Both the position numbers and the translations under genes were made by a program. From positions 1-22,128 of the forward strand of contig JAGVOC010000383.1 of the NCBI GenBank assembly GCA_020052975.1: DNA of 22,128 nucleotides, read 5' to 3'. Shown piece after piece: positions 1 to 7,079 of the stretch. The notes under the pieces are model-generated. The model was not told the origin of the DNA. It saw only the letters and a program-made list of their open reading frames with translations, and made no database searches. Source of the stretch: Desulfobacterales bacterium (GTDB lineage: Bacteria; Desulfobacterota; Desulfobacteria; Desulfobacterales; RPRI01). Position 1 is the stretch's first letter; every line of letters starts with the position of its first letter.

Positions 1-330
1 TCGCGGCTGATTTCGTTTCTCTACCCATTCGTTTCAAACAAGTTGGTCGCGCAAGCGTTTCCACGTCTGTCGGTTGGCGATGTTAAGCGACTTCCGATTG
101 TCGCAGTTGACGTGAAGAATCGCGCCGACAAGGCGCGACACGACAAGCTGGTGGCATTGGTGGAGAAGATGCTGGCGCTGACGCCGAAGCTGCGCGGGGC
201 AACATCAGAATCCGAAAAAGCCGCATTGCAGAACGCCGTTACGACGACCGACGCGGAGATCGACCGTCTGGTGTACGAACTATACGGCCTGACGGAAGAG
301 GAAATCAAAATCGTGGAAGGTGAATGCTGA
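1..330 (+). CDS. Eco57I-type adenine-specific DNA methyltransferase, C-terminal end (partial)
   Basis: The frame is open from the first base of the window to the TGA at 328-330, so this is the last 109 residues of a gene that begins upstream. The segment FPRLSVGDVKRLPI, followed by a helical stretch with EKMLAL and then a tail reading AEIDRLVYELYGLTEEEI, is the typical ending of class I SAM-dependent N6-adenine methyltransferases of the Eco57I/type IIG kind. There it closes the TaqI-like target-recognition region. The catalytic motifs are outside the window, so it cannot be told whether the protein also carried a nuclease domain. Its codons are GC-rich, unlike the AT-rich gene that follows. 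The stop overlaps an ATG at 324 (ATGCTGA), a coupling arrangement that points to a former co-transcribed partner. Confidence 0.8.
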   Translation, partial: SRLISFLYPFVSNKLVAQAFPRLSVGDVKRLPIVAVDVKNRADKARHDKLVALVEKMLALTPKLRGATSESEKAALQNAVTTTDAEIDRLVYELYGLTEEEIKIVEGEC

Positions 331-383
331 CGATGACGACGCCCAACATCAATCGGGTGGAAGCGACGCGGAAGACAGTGTGA
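324..383 (+). pseudogene. Start of a coupled downstream gene, cut off after 19 codons
   Basis: An ATG at 324 overlaps the methyltransferase stop and is preceded by a GGAAGG ribosome-binding sequence at 315-320. It reads MLTMTTPNINRVEATRKTV and then meets TGA at 381-383. The GC-rich base composition of the methyltransferase continues through this segment and changes to AT-rich within about the next 15 bases. I infer that this is the genuine start of the next gene in the methyltransferase operon, truncated where AT-rich DNA was joined. It could instead be a chance short frame. The family of the lost gene is not recognisable. Confidence 0.4.
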
Positions 384-427
384 CTCACCAGGGCCGTGTT
401 AGAATCTCATTCAAATTTATCTATAAC

Positions 428-1567
428 ATGGATTACGTTGCCATACATATTCAAATTAATCCCAACGACTTGAAGGTGATAGAGCGAATTCTTCGTGAAA
501 GGGATATTATACGTTTAGTTTACCCTAAAGATTTATTTGATCAATATTTCCTTGGAGATTACCTTGAACAAATCCATGTTCATGAGAGTAAATTTACCGC
601 TCTACTCGACAGGAATATTTTCTCCGATATTATTGCAGTTGCAAAAAAAACTGACACAAAAAGCACGACTAAAACTCAACAAACTGCATGTGCTTTATTA
701 GCTTTTCTTCAGCTATCTGATACTTTGATTGAACCCGGAATGGCAATATATGAATACATCGATTCGGGTTATTATGAACAAGCCATAAACGAACTTTCAT
801 TATTTCGAGCCGTTGATAATATTCATCCTCAGATATTTATAGATCTCGCGTTAGGTCGAATAAGCTCTATCCCACCTAGTTCACTAAATTTTTTGAGAGT
901 TGATTCAATTCAAGAATTGAAGGGTGAAGATATCCACAGATGGAAATTGCATTATGGTCTTACTTTAAAACTTGCAAATATTGAAATGATCGGCGGCAAG
1001 CCATACGAAAAAATCGAAGCCTTTTTAAAATGGATGTATACAGATTATATTTTTTCAGCCTCAGCTGTAAATTTTGGGCTGATCTATTTATCAGATAAAC
1101 GCATTACAAAAATGTTCAAAAATCTAAATTGTGGTGATATTGATAAATTTAAAAAAGGTATCAGAAATGCAGCTTGGGATATGACTGTCGCTCATTATTG
1201 GATGAAAAAGGCTATAGAAAATAGAGAAAAAGGCGATTTGTGGCTTCTATGCACTGAAGATAAGGCATTGAAGGAAATTGCTAACTTTATGGCTTCAACA
1301 TATAATTCAGATGAGGACTTAAAAGAAAGATCCAAATCCTTGTTTTTGAACTATCTTGGTAAAAAAGATGGTACAAGGGCGTATGCTCTGTATAATTCAT
1401 TTGTTTCCAACCATAATAATGGTGCAAGAAGAATAAACATATTAAAATCAACAAAAGCCTTGTATCCATTTGTAGAAGATTTAGAAAAAAAACTTCTAAA
1501 ATCTATATGGCCTTCGGTTGTCAAGAAAAAAAGCTCTCCTATAGATCGGAGATGTAGAGAAAAATGA
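428..1567 (+). CDS. Hypothetical protein, possible PIN-like nuclease
   Basis: This is a 379-residue protein that I do not recognise as a named family. The frame is also open from a GTG at 320, but those extra residues (DDDD, HQSGGSD) are coded by GC-rich DNA belonging to the preceding operon, so the ATG at 428 is preferred. It lacks a clear ribosome-binding site. Near residue 60 the sequence ALLDRNIFSDII resembles the first acidic strand of PIN-like domains (D61, N63). Acidic residues E102 and E109 lie in a helical middle section, and WLLCTEDKALKEI (E277, D278) resembles the late T-x-D motif. There are no membrane segments. The gene is much more AT-rich than both neighbours, which suggests horizontal transfer. 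It sits alone between methyltransferase genes, so a defence or toxin role is plausible. The PIN assignment is inference from three short motifs only. Confidence 0.6.
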   Translation: MDYVAIHIQINPNDLKVIERILRERDIIRLVYPKDLFDQYFLGDYLEQIHVHESKFTALLDRNIFSDIIAVAKKTDTKSTTKTQQTACALLAFLQLSDTLIEPGMAIYEYIDSGYYEQAINELSLFRAVDNIHPQIFIDLALGRISSIPPSSLNFLRVDSIQELKGEDIHRWKLHYGLTLKLANIEMIGGKPYEKIEAFLKWMYTDYIFSASAVNFGLIYLSDKRITKMFKNLNCGDIDKFKKGIRNAAWDMTVAHYWMKKAIENREKGDLWLLCTEDKALKEIANFMASTYNSDEDLKERSKSLFLNYLGKKDGTRAYALYNSFVSNHNNGARRINILKSTKALYPFVEDLEKKLLKSIWPSVVKKKSSPIDRRCREK

Positions 1568-1582
1568 AATCCGTTTTTTGTT

Positions 1583-1612
1583 TTGCCCCTGTGGATAGCT
1601 TTCATGTATAAT
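1583..1612 (+). promoter_or_regulatory. Candidate promoter before the BsuBI/PstI-type methyltransferase
   Basis: A perfect TATAAT at 1607-1612 lies 18 bases after TTGCCC at 1583-1588, about 100 bp before the methyltransferase start. The -35 match is weak. A second possibility is TTGACG at 1642-1647, but it lacks a good -10. The 146-bp gap 1568-1713 holds nothing else that I can name. Confidence 0.3.
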
Positions 1613-1713
1613 GCATGCCTGAGAATGAACTAAATTTTATTTTGACGCATCCGACTCAGATAACAATATCGTCAAGAAATGGGAAATCGACTACGCCTTT
1701 ACAGTAAAATGAT

Positions 1714-3357
1714 ATGATAACAGAACAATTGCATACGCTTGACCATATTCGTGAATCATTCAACGGTGAAATAAGCAGAGCTGATCGTTTTGAGATCGGT
1801 CAGTTTCTGACACCTGCCGCTATAGCCCGGTTTATGTCTTCAATGTTTATAAGCGGACCCCAGGAGGTGAGGCTTTTGGACCCCGGTGCAGGGACGGGCG
1901 TTCTTTTTGCGACTGCCGTAGAAACCCTGCTTTCGCAAGAAAATCGCCCTCTTTCTATTAAGGTAGTTGCCTACGAAACAGACAGCGCGATCCTTCCGTA
2001 TCTGGAAGAGACCTTGAAAAGATGCGATTCGCTTTGTATATCAAACGGCATTGAGTTTCATGGAATCATAAAGTGCGAGGATTTTGTCTCGGCTGCCCTT
2101 GAAGAAACAAGAGAGTCTCTTTTTGCCGTTCCTGGCGCACGATTTACCCATGTAATTCTTAATCCACCCTACAAGAAGATCAATCGCCAAACTACCATGA
2201 GCAGATTGCTCTATTCCTCCGACATAGAGGTGGCAAACCTCTATGCGGTGTTTGTCTGGCTGTCGATGCTCCTTTTGGAACCATGCGGGCAAATGGTGGC
2301 GATAACACCCCGGAGTTTTTGCAACGGCCCCTATTTCAAAAAGTTCCGCGCCGCGTTTTTACGTATGATGAGCTTCAAACGGATTCATCTGTTTGAATCA
2401 CGCAAGAAAGCGTTCGGCGACGACAATGTGTTGCAGGAAAATATCATCTATCATGCTATCCGGGGCATTGAGAAACCAAAATCTATCATAATCTCCGCGT
2501 CCGAGGGTCTTGATTTCGATAAAGCACGCATCGTTTCCGTTCCATATAGTCAGGTTGTTCACCCCAATGATCGGGATATGTTTATTCATCTCGGAGTTGA
2601 TAATGCCGATGCAAGCCCGACAGAGCGGATGAAATGTTTTAACTCCTCTCTCAAAAAGCTAAGCGTGAGTGTTTCTACCGGACGTGTTGTCGATTTCAGA
2701 GTCCGGGAACACCTAATGCAGTCCCCCCAACAAGATACAGTTCCGCTGATCTATCCATGCCATTTTGAAAATGGCTTTGTTACCTGGCCGGTTGAGTCAG
2801 GAAAGAAACCAAATGCTATCGCGACATCCGCCGAGACATCCGATCTTCTTGTTGAAGCGGGTTTCTATGTTCTAACAAAAAGGTTCTCGTCCAAGGAACA
2901 GAAGAGACGAGTCATGGCAGCTATATATGACCCCGCAAGGATCGACACACGCCTTGTGGGGTTTGAAAACCACCTTAACTACTTTCATAAACAAGGCAAA
3001 GGGTTGCCGGCGGACTTGGCGAAGGGACTCGCTCTATATCTCAATTCCACAATTGCCGACCAGTATTTTCGCCTGTTCAGCGGACACACCCAGGTTAATG
3101 CTACCGATCTCCGGAAGATGCCGTATCCTACCCATGAGCAGCTTTTGCGCTTCGGCTCTCATGTCGAAGAGTCAATGCCCAATCAGGAAACCATTGACGC
3201 CATCATAGAAAAGGAGTGTTTGAACTGTGACCAGCCACGGGCCTGTAAACCCGAAACGGAGGCAGGAATTGAAGGAATTGTTTTCCGGATCGACTGCCGG
3301 TTTGGTTTTTGTAACCGCATTTCTCGATCGAAGGGCTATGCTCAAATACTTGAATGA
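1714..3357 (+). CDS. BsuBI/PstI-type N6-adenine DNA methyltransferase, altered C-terminus
   Basis: This enzyme transfers a methyl group from SAM to adenine in a specific DNA site. Its closest recognisable family is the methylase of BsuBI/PstI systems, whose type members recognise CTGCAG. GQFLTP at residues 29-34 is the motif-X-like start, DPGAGTG (56-62) is the SAM-binding motif I, and NPPY (150-153) is the catalytic motif IV of N6-adenine enzymes. The recognition region fills the second half. The protein should end near residue 505, after IDAIIEKE. The last 40 or so codons read the DNA of the neighbouring endonuclease remnant in the wrong frame, giving a foreign cysteine- and arginine-rich tail (QPRACKPE onward). 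All catalytic motifs are intact, so it may still be an active solitary methyltransferase. No ribosome-binding site is obvious at the ATG. Confidence 0.88.
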   Translation: MITEQLHTLDHIRESFNGEISRADRFEIGQFLTPAAIARFMSSMFISGPQEVRLLDPGAGTGVLFATAVETLLSQENRPLSIKVVAYETDSAILPYLEETLKRCDSLCISNGIEFHGIIKCEDFVSAALEETRESLFAVPGARFTHVILNPPYKKINRQTTMSRLLYSSDIEVANLYAVFVWLSMLLLEPCGQMVAITPRSFCNGPYFKKFRAAFLRMMSFKRIHLFESRKKAFGDDNVLQENIIYHAIRGIEKPKSIIISASEGLDFDKARIVSVPYSQVVHPNDRDMFIHLGVDNADASPTERMKCFNSSLKKLSVSVSTGRVVDFRVREHLMQSPQQDTVPLIYPCHFENGFVTWPVESGKKPNAIATSAETSDLLVEAGFYVLTKRFSSKEQKRRVMAAIYDPARIDTRLVGFENHLNYFHKQGKGLPADLAKGLALYLNSTIADQYFRLFSGHTQVNATDLRKMPYPTHEQLLRFGSHVEESMPNQETIDAIIEKECLNCDQPRACKPETEAGIEGIVFRIDCRFGFCNRISRSKGYAQILE

Positions 3358-3454
3358 CATTTCGTGGGAGACGGAAGTCTGGATCGCCGAGTCTCCGACA
3401 CATCTGATCCACTTTAACGGTGAACGTTTTCTCGGACCTTATGAAGAGTAGAAA
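3227..3454 (+). pseudogene. BsuBI/PstI-type restriction endonuclease, C-terminal remnant
   Basis: In a frame shifted from the methyltransferase, 74 residues run to the TAG at 3449-3451. They read NPKRRQELKELF, then GLVFVTAFLDRRAMLKYLND, then ISWETEVWIAE and THLIHFNGERFLGPY. This is the C-terminal part of the BsuBI/PstI restriction endonuclease family. Whole members are a little over 300 residues, so about three quarters of the enzyme is missing. The frame is closed by TGA at 3221-3223, just before the GTG at 3227, and no earlier part is present because the methyltransferase occupies that DNA. The simplest reading is a deletion that fused the 3' end of the methylase gene to the 3' end of the nuclease gene. 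The remnant is unlikely to cut DNA. Its well-preserved sequence suggests recent loss. Confidence 0.8.
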
Positions 3455-3509
3455 CTGACCCAACAAGGCAATGTTGCCGGCTTGTAACAATCAAGGAGGG
3501 AGTTCATTT

Positions 3510-4808
3510 ATGGACACATCAAAACATCCGCATGACGCACCGGATTTTCAGGTGTCAAGAGGCTACGCGAACTATGTTTTTCTGCTGCTCTTTCTTCTGT
3601 ATATGTTTAATTATGTCGATCGCATGGTTGTGGCCGCGATCTTCCCATATTTGAAGGTCGACTGGGGGCTGACCGACACGCAGTGCGGCTGGTTCGCTTC
3701 CATTGTAACGCTGTTGATGACGGCGTTTGTTTTTCCTGTCTCGTTACTCGTGGACCGGTGGAGCAGGAAAAAGGCGATCGGCATCATGGCCGTGCTCTGG
3801 AGCTTCGCCGCGGCCGCCTGCGCATTAACAAAAAACTTTACCCAGCTCTTTACAATGCGTGCCGTGGTCGGGGTTGGCGAGGCGGCGTACACCTCCGGAG
3901 GACATGCCATGATTGCCGCTTATTTCCCCGAGGAAAAGCGGGCCACCATGAACGGCCTCTTTACCGCCGCTATTCCCATGGGAACAGCTTTTGGAGTGAT
4001 CCTGGGCGGTGTAATCGCTGAAACGCTCGGCTGGCGATACGCCTTTGGTATTCTTGCCGTGCCCGGCCTTATTGTGGCAATTCTTTTTTTCTGGGTGAAG
4101 GACTACAAGACTGTGCAGATGTTGAAAACGTCCCGCGACGGAGACCAGACCGTACAGGTTAAAATGAAGTTCGGGGATATCGCACGTGAATTCCTGAACA
4201 CCCCGTCGGTGCTTTTCACTTATGTCGGATACGTGGGGAATACCTTCGTCACCACAGCCCTCATGAACTGGCTTCCTTCCTACTTCCACAGGGTGGACGG
4301 TCTGCCCATGGACAAGGCTGGACTCAAGACGTCCGTCGTCTTTCTTCTGGCCATCTTCGGCGCGCCCATCGGCGGCTATTTCACAGATAAGCTCAGGCGG
4401 AAACATCTCAACGCCAGAATGAGCGTTCCGGCGCTCAGCTCGCTGCTGACGAGTCTTTTTCTCTTTATCGGATTCTCCTTTCTGGAGGGGAAGGCGCAAT
4501 ATATTTTACTGATTCTCTTCGGTTTTACAGCTCCCATGTTCGCCGCCGGCGGATCTGCGGTTACCCAGGATGTGGTGCATCCGGGCCTCAGGGCTATATC
4601 GTACAGTCTCGCCCAGTTTTTCATGATGCTCCTTGGTTATTCGCTTAGCCCCATTTTCGTAGGGTATATATCGGACCGGTATGACCTGCTCACAGCTTTC
4701 AAATTCCTGCCGCTATTTTCCCTGTTGGGCGCAGCGGCTTTTTTTATCGGGTCTTTCTTTTACGTGAAGGATCTCAAGAAAGTGGAAAAGGTGAGATTGA
4801 AGGAATAA
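3510..4808 (+). CDS. MFS transporter, ACS/Spinster-like
   Basis: This 432-residue inner-membrane protein of the major facilitator superfamily has about twelve hydrophobic segments. The start is the ATG at 3510 because AAGGAGGG lies at 3494-3500; an earlier in-frame start at 3471 is less likely. The first membrane segment ends in NYVDRMVVAAIFPYLK, and GLTDTQCGW follows. The loop between segments 2 and 3 carries DRWSRKKAIG, the usual MFS D-R-x-x-R-[KR] signature, and the equivalent loop in the second half is DKLRRKHL. The NYVDR and LTDTQ motifs are those of the anion:cation symporter and Spinster-like families, which move organic anions, sugar acids or lipids. The substrate cannot be read from the sequence. 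It has no co-transcribed enzyme, and its codons are GC-richer than those of ssb or the pst genes. Confidence 0.85.
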   Translation: MDTSKHPHDAPDFQVSRGYANYVFLLLFLLYMFNYVDRMVVAAIFPYLKVDWGLTDTQCGWFASIVTLLMTAFVFPVSLLVDRWSRKKAIGIMAVLWSFAAAACALTKNFTQLFTMRAVVGVGEAAYTSGGHAMIAAYFPEEKRATMNGLFTAAIPMGTAFGVILGGVIAETLGWRYAFGILAVPGLIVAILFFWVKDYKTVQMLKTSRDGDQTVQVKMKFGDIAREFLNTPSVLFTYVGYVGNTFVTTALMNWLPSYFHRVDGLPMDKAGLKTSVVFLLAIFGAPIGGYFTDKLRRKHLNARMSVPALSSLLTSLFLFIGFSFLEGKAQYILLILFGFTAPMFAAGGSAVTQDVVHPGLRAISYSLAQFFMMLLGYSLSPIFVGYISDRYDLLTAFKFLPLFSLLGAAAFFIGSFFYVKDLKKVEKVRLKE

Positions 4809-4890
4809 GGTGCGAAGAAGAAGTATGCATCGGAAGAGGGCCTTCTGCGTGTTCTATGTGTTCTATCAGGCAATATATGGCAAAAATAAT

Positions 4891-4936
4891 TTGAACCGAA
4901 ACAGCGAGCACAATCCCCGTTGCTTGCGGCGGGGAT
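4891..4936 (+). repeat. Dispersed stem-loop element, copy A
   Basis: It begins TTGAACCGAAACAGCGAG (4891-4908) and continues into a stem-loop with ATCCCCG at 4913-4919 pairing to CGGGGAT at 4930-4936. The same leader and a similar stem occur at 12121-12166 (same strand) and 6678-6725 (opposite strand). Confidence 0.75.
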
Positions 4937-5147
4937 CTTCAATTAGAGTTTATTCAGCCCTTACTCATCCGTTTCGATCCTTGTTTCCCGTCCATCAAGT
5001 TTACTCCCTTATATTTTTCCCGGACCCCCGCTGTCGCAGGAATAACGAAAATGGTAGAGCGGCATCATGTATCCCGAATCTTTTCGAGGTTTTTATGTCA
5101 GACAGGCATGAATATGTCAACAACCAAGGCAACTGCTTTTTGTCGGG

Positions 5148-5177
5148 TTGACAGGGTAAGGGTTTTTTATGTATTAA
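5148..5177 (+). promoter_or_regulatory. Probable sigma-70 promoter of ssb
   Basis: A perfect TTGACA at 5148-5153 is followed after 18 bases by TATTAA at 5172-5177, 38 bp before the ssb start. A second AT-rich box, TATAAT at 5184-5189, is too far from this -35 to pair with it. Confidence 0.45.
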
Positions 5178-5214
5178 CATTAATATAATCACACATAATA
5201 AAAGGAGGGAGGAA

Positions 5215-5655
5215 ATGTCAGGTCTAAACAAGGCAATGATCATAGGAAGGCTGGGGAGGGATCCTGAAATCCGTTACACTCCGGGCGGAGTGGCTGTAGC
5301 CAATTTCAGTGTGGCAACGTCTGAAGAATGGAAAGACAAGGAGAGCAACGAGAAAAAGGAGCGCACGGAATGGCATCGCATAGTAGCTTTCGGAAAACTG
5401 GGTGAAATATGCGGTGAATATCTGTCAAAAGGGAAACAGATTTATGTCGAAGGCCGGATACAGACAAGATCCTGGGAAGATAAAGACGGGAACAAAAAAT
5501 ACACGACCGAAATCGTGGCATCCGATGTCCAGTTTTTAGATAAAAAAGATTCCGGTTCAGGGGATTATCCCAAAAAAGGACAGGATGATAAGCAGGAACG
5601 CGGCGCAGTCGGCCCGGCATATCATGATTCGAAGGATGACGACATTCCCTTCTAA
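5215..5655 (+). CDS. ssb: Single-stranded DNA-binding protein
   Basis: This 146-residue protein binds and protects single-stranded DNA during replication, repair and recombination, usually as a tetramer. It opens [20 protein letters not shown] and continues with [12 protein letters not shown] and [20 protein letters not shown], the OB-fold core of bacterial SSB across residues 3-106. A hydrophilic, glycine- and lysine-rich linker of about 35 residues follows. The acidic tip DDDIPF is the conserved docking peptide for partner proteins such as RecQ, PriA and exonuclease I. The start is fixed by AAAGGAGGGAGG just before the ATG. The gene is monocistronic: it has its own promoter and is followed by a strong hairpin at 5725-5760. 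The length is a little short of the E. coli protein because the linker is shorter. Confidence 0.97.
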   Translation: MSGLNKAMIIGRLGRDPEIRYTPGGVAVANFSVATSEEWKDKESNEKKERTEWHRIVAFGKLGEICGEYLSKGKQIYVEGRIQTRSWEDKDGNKKYTTEIVASDVQFLDKKDSGSGDYPKKGQDDKQERGAVGPAYHDSKDDDIPF

Positions 5656-5724
5656 AAGATTGGTTCCCGGCTGTCGTTATTGTATCCTGTCTGATTTATT
5701 GGACAGGCTGGTAAGAACGGGAAA

Positions 5725-5760
5725 ACAGACGGGCAGTTTTTTGTTAAACCGCCCGTCTGT
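5725..5760. terminator. Bidirectional terminator between ssb and tatA
   Basis: A perfect 10-bp stem, ACAGACGGGC (5725-5734) with GCCCGTCTGT (5751-5760), is extended inward by GTTT/AAAC after one mismatch. The plus-strand side continues into ATGTTATATTTT and the minus-strand side into TTTTC, so it can end transcripts from both converging units. Confidence 0.7.
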
Positions 5761-5800
5761 ATGTTATATTTTGCAGTAAAAAATCGAAAAAATCCTGCTG

Positions 5801-5983
5801 TCATGATTTTTTTACATCATCAATTTTTTCAGGCTCTTTTTTTTCAGGTTCTGTGGCTGCACCTTTGAAATTTTTTATTGCCTTACCCAGGCCTGATCCT
5901 ATTTCAGGAAGTTTGCCGGCTCCAAAAATAATCAAAACGATGATAAGTATTACTATAAGTTCCTGCATCCCTATTCCAAACAT
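5801..5983 (-). CDS. tatA: Twin-arginine translocase subunit TatA/TatE
   Basis: This small 60-residue membrane protein forms the transport pore of the Tat pathway, which exports folded, often cofactor-bearing proteins. It has one N-terminal membrane helix (residues 5-20, [16 protein letters not shown]). The invariant [14 protein letters not shown] hinge follows, then an amphipathic helix KAIKNFKGA and a short charged tail rich in E and K. The initiation site is good, with AGGAGG just before the ATG on the minus strand. The gene lies 26 bp downstream of a zinc-ribbon protein gene and is probably co-transcribed with it. No tatB or tatC is present in the window, so this is a detached tatA copy. 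The single-helix form with a short tail cannot by itself distinguish TatA from TatE. Confidence 0.93.
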   Translation of the reverse strand: MFGIGMQELIVILIIVLIIFGAGKLPEIGSGLGKAIKNFKGAATEPEKKEPEKIDDVKKS

Positions 5984-6009
5984 ACAAACCTCCTATTTTA
6001 ATGCTCTTT

Positions 6010-6417
6010 TTATTTTAGTTCGTGCAGAAGCTGCAAGAACTCTTTTGATTTCGTGTAGCGGTCTGTAGCGCTTCTGTAATCTGCCCACTTTCCCCATGAT
6101 TCAAGCCAGTCATCGTTGTGCCAGTAACAGTCCTTGTCTCCGTTGCCCTTTAGCCTTTCTATATAATCGATATATTCTTCCGAGCAGCTTTCACAAAACC
6201 GGTACGGAATTCTCAGGTTTACATCGGCTTTTTGCCTGTTTGTTTCCGCAGGGCAGGTTTGAGCCCCGATCTGGGTTCCGCACTTTTCACATTTTATGGC
6301 ACAGTGAGAACACTGAAACAGCTTCTGAACAGCCAGTACTTTGCGCCTTAGCATCATCTCGGCCGTTTTTTCCTTTGAAAGCTGAATTTTTTCATTCAAT
6401 GATATTACATCAGCCAC
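6010..6417 (-). CDS. Zinc-ribbon hypothetical protein upstream of tatA
   Basis: This is a 135-residue soluble protein of unknown function. I chose the GTG start at 6415-6417 because AAGAGGTG precedes it at good distance; a longer frame to 6480 has no ribosome-binding site. Residues 1-33 are a charged helix (ISLNEKIQLSKEKTAEMML). Cysteine pairs follow in the order CSHC, CEKC, a lone C, then CESC, enough for one or two zinc ribbons. The C-terminal third is rich in W, D and Y (CYWHNDDWLESWGKWADY). It lacks a signal peptide or membrane segment. It sits 26 bp from tatA in what looks like a two-gene unit, so a link to Tat-dependent export or quality control is possible, but only by position. It has no recognised catalytic motif. 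Confidence 0.75.
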   Translation of the reverse strand: MADVISLNEKIQLSKEKTAEMMLRRKVLAVQKLFQCSHCAIKCEKCGTQIGAQTCPAETNRQKADVNLRIPYRFCESCSEEYIDYIERLKGNGDKDCYWHNDDWLESWGKWADYRSATDRYTKSKEFLQLLHELK

Positions 6418-6533
6418 TAAACACCTCTTAATTCCCGGGACGACGACATATTGATTTCGTCCGACCGGAAGCCCGGGCAAGATTTTATAAACTTATACCA
6501 CCGGCCTGTATGGGTGTCAATCTATAATGGGAA

Positions 6534-6791
6534 CATGAATGACGGCTTCGTAAAAAGTCATTCTGCTGTGTTGCGCTTCATTTATATGTACGCTTCATTC
6601 CTCAAGATTGAAGCTTTTCGCTGAAAGCAGCGATGCAGCTTCGACCGTAAGGAATATCAAATAATTTAAGATTCGCTCGCTATCCCCGCAAAAAGCAGCG
6701 GGGATAGCGCTCGCTGTTTCGGTTCGCGCGCCCTGCATAATGAACTTTTTACTTTGCCGTCTGAATTTCGACTTTTTACGAGTTTATCATG
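6534..6791. mobile_element. MITE-like non-autonomous element with inverted ends
   Basis: The left end (6534-6559) starts CATGAATGACGG and ends TCGTAAAAAGTC. The right end (6770-6791), read in reverse, starts CATGATAAAC and ends TCGTAAAAAGTC. Inside is an imperfect inverted repeat (about 6597-6620 with 6637-6657, sharing ATTCCT and GAAGCT). Next comes a 12-bp perfect stem CGCTATCCCCGC (6678-6689) with GCGGGGATAGCG (6698-6709), and then an extra CTTTTTAC copy at 6745-6752. There is no open frame for a transposase. The structure fits a miniature inverted-repeat element. The transposase family and any target duplication are not identifiable from one copy. Confidence 0.55.
6678..6725 (-). repeat. 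Dispersed stem-loop element, copy C (inside the MITE-like element)
   Basis: Read on the minus strand it has GAACCGAAACAGCGAG (6710-6725), followed by the 12-bp stem with an 8-base loop. Leader and stem match copies A (4891) and B (12121). This copy has the longest perfect stem of the three. Confidence 0.75.
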
Positions 6792-6944
6792 AATATGTGA
6801 GTCGGGAAGAGGTGCTGCAAACCAGAAACTGAAAGAGATGACTGCGGGTGAGGGTTTTTTCTTGTTATTTGTTCTGTCTGCATGCTAATTTGTTTCCTGA
6901 CGGACAATAGCTAACCCCCATGCCCGGCTCGGGCACAACGAAGC

Positions 6945-7034
6945 ATGAGAATACAGGAGCCAGGAGTCAGTATCCAGAATAACCATCTTATTGTTTTTCT
7001 TCTGTATTCTGTATTCTGACTCCTGTATTCTCAT
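6945..7034. repeat. Heptamer-built inverted repeat before the MetE-like gene
   Basis: The arms 6945-6981 and 7005-7034 are near-perfect reverse complements, starting ATGAGAATACAGGAG and ending CTCCTGTATTCTCAT. The left arm has about seven extra bases. Inside the left arm CAG recurs every 7 bases (6954, 6961, 6968, 6975). In the right arm CTG recurs every 7 bases (7002, 7009, 7016, 7023). The arms are therefore tandem heptamers of the same kind as the array at 9026-9190. Confidence 0.75.
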
Positions 7035-7079
7035 ATAAATGTTGTTTCTGATATATTTGCATATAGAAGGTGAAGTTTT

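Larger units (their letters stand above)
4809..5214. other. 405-bp gene-free region with two decayed repeats
   Basis: No convincing gene is present between the MFS transporter and ssb. A 113-codon frame on the plus strand runs through the repeat and has no protein-like composition or ribosome-binding site. The region contains a dispersed stem-loop element at 4891-4936 and a REP-like palindrome remnant at 5021-5047 (CCCCCGCTGTCGCAGG followed by AATAACG). The probable ssb promoter is at its right end. Confidence 0.6.
6418..7079. other. 662-bp gene-free, repeat-filled intergenic region
   Basis: The space between two divergent units holds a MITE-like element (6534-6791), a short GC hairpin TGCCCG-GCT-CGGGCA (6921-6935) and a heptamer-based inverted repeat (6945-7034). 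The promoters for both flanking units must lie here or in the repeats, but no sequence close to consensus stands out. Confidence 0.6.

Noticed and set aside
320..427. GTG start giving the AT-rich gene 36 extra residues
   Set aside because: The added residues are low-complexity and come from GC-rich DNA of the preceding operon; the protein-like AT-rich part begins at the ATG at 428.
3825..4499. 224-codon minus-strand frame inside the MFS gene
   Set aside because: It is antisense to a clear transporter, is rich in H, G and R as expected of a shadow frame, and has no recognisable motif.
4810..5151. 113-codon plus-strand frame after the first MFS gene
   Set aside because: It reads through a repeat element and a REP-like remnant, has no ribosome-binding site and has a composition unlike a protein.
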